From NCBI GenBank assembly GCA_002724505.1, contig PBOV01000109.1, forward strand, positions 5,666 through 11,403: a DNA stretch of 5,738 nucleotides. The letters run 5' to 3'. The stretch's first letter is position 1. Each line of letters begins with the position of its first letter. The stretch is from Rhodospirillaceae bacterium (GTDB lineage: Bacteria; Pseudomonadota; Alphaproteobacteria; MPNO01; UBA2964). This document shows positions 5,706 to 5,738 of this stretch, in pieces. Both the position numbers and the translations under genes were made by a program. The notes beneath the pieces were generated by a model. The model was given only the letters and a program-made list of their open reading frames with translations. It ran no database searches and was not told the origin of the DNA.

Positions 5706-5738
5706 TAGTAGTACCCAAAGGACTACCGAAATTTATCT
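5706..5738. other. Right edge of window with a second small hairpin
   Basis: GTAGT (5708-5712) and ACTAC (5722-5726) form a short stem, with extra CC/GG pairing possible inside it, directly next to the larger stem-loop. A minus-strand frame from the window edge stays open for 17 codons to a TAA at 5685-5683 (ending KLALFKG), which could be the tail of the next gene. It is too short to call, and the stem-loop would overlap it. Confidence 0.25.

Overview
The window looks like a chromosomal segment of an alphaproteobacterium of moderate to low GC (roughly 40-50 percent by eye, with proC richer in GC than the sensor kinase gene). The evidence is the alphaproteobacterial form of SerC with a matching serC-type leader RNA, an RpoH-like sigma factor of the short alphaproteobacterial type, and an EnvZ/OmpR-like pair. 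A marine or free-living lineage related to Rhodospirillales would fit, but that is only inference. No mobile element, CRISPR array, tRNA or rRNA is visible.

Layout. Positions 1-767, minus strand: the first 255 codons of serC (phosphoserine aminotransferase), running off the left edge. Positions 768-971: a divergent intergenic region. It holds the serC ribosome binding site inside a small RNA structure that resembles the known alphaproteobacterial serC leader, followed by AT-rich DNA that leads to the next gene. Positions 972-3067, plus strand: a two-gene operon for an OmpR-family response regulator and a two-TM EnvZ-like sensor kinase, separated by 11 bases. Positions 3068-3190: a short convergent gap with no convincing terminator. 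Positions 3191-3799, minus strand: a TetR-family regulator whose C-terminus resembles COQ9. Positions 3800-3946: a divergent promoter region. Positions 3947-4825, plus strand: an RpoH-like alternative sigma factor. Positions 4828-5643, minus strand: proC (pyrroline-5-carboxylate reductase), convergent with the sigma gene and only 2 bases from it. Positions 5644-5738: the proC upstream region, with two adjacent hairpins.

Together the window holds two amino-acid biosynthesis genes (serine and proline) flanking a block of regulators: a membrane signalling pair, a TetR repressor and a stress-type sigma factor. The TetR and sigma genes are divergent and share one 147-base promoter region, so the TetR protein may control the sigma gene. 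That is inference from layout only. I see no clear new multi-gene system. The points most worth a second look are the serC leader RNA, the COQ9-like TetR protein, the substitutions at core positions of the sigma factor, and the start sites of the response regulator and proC.
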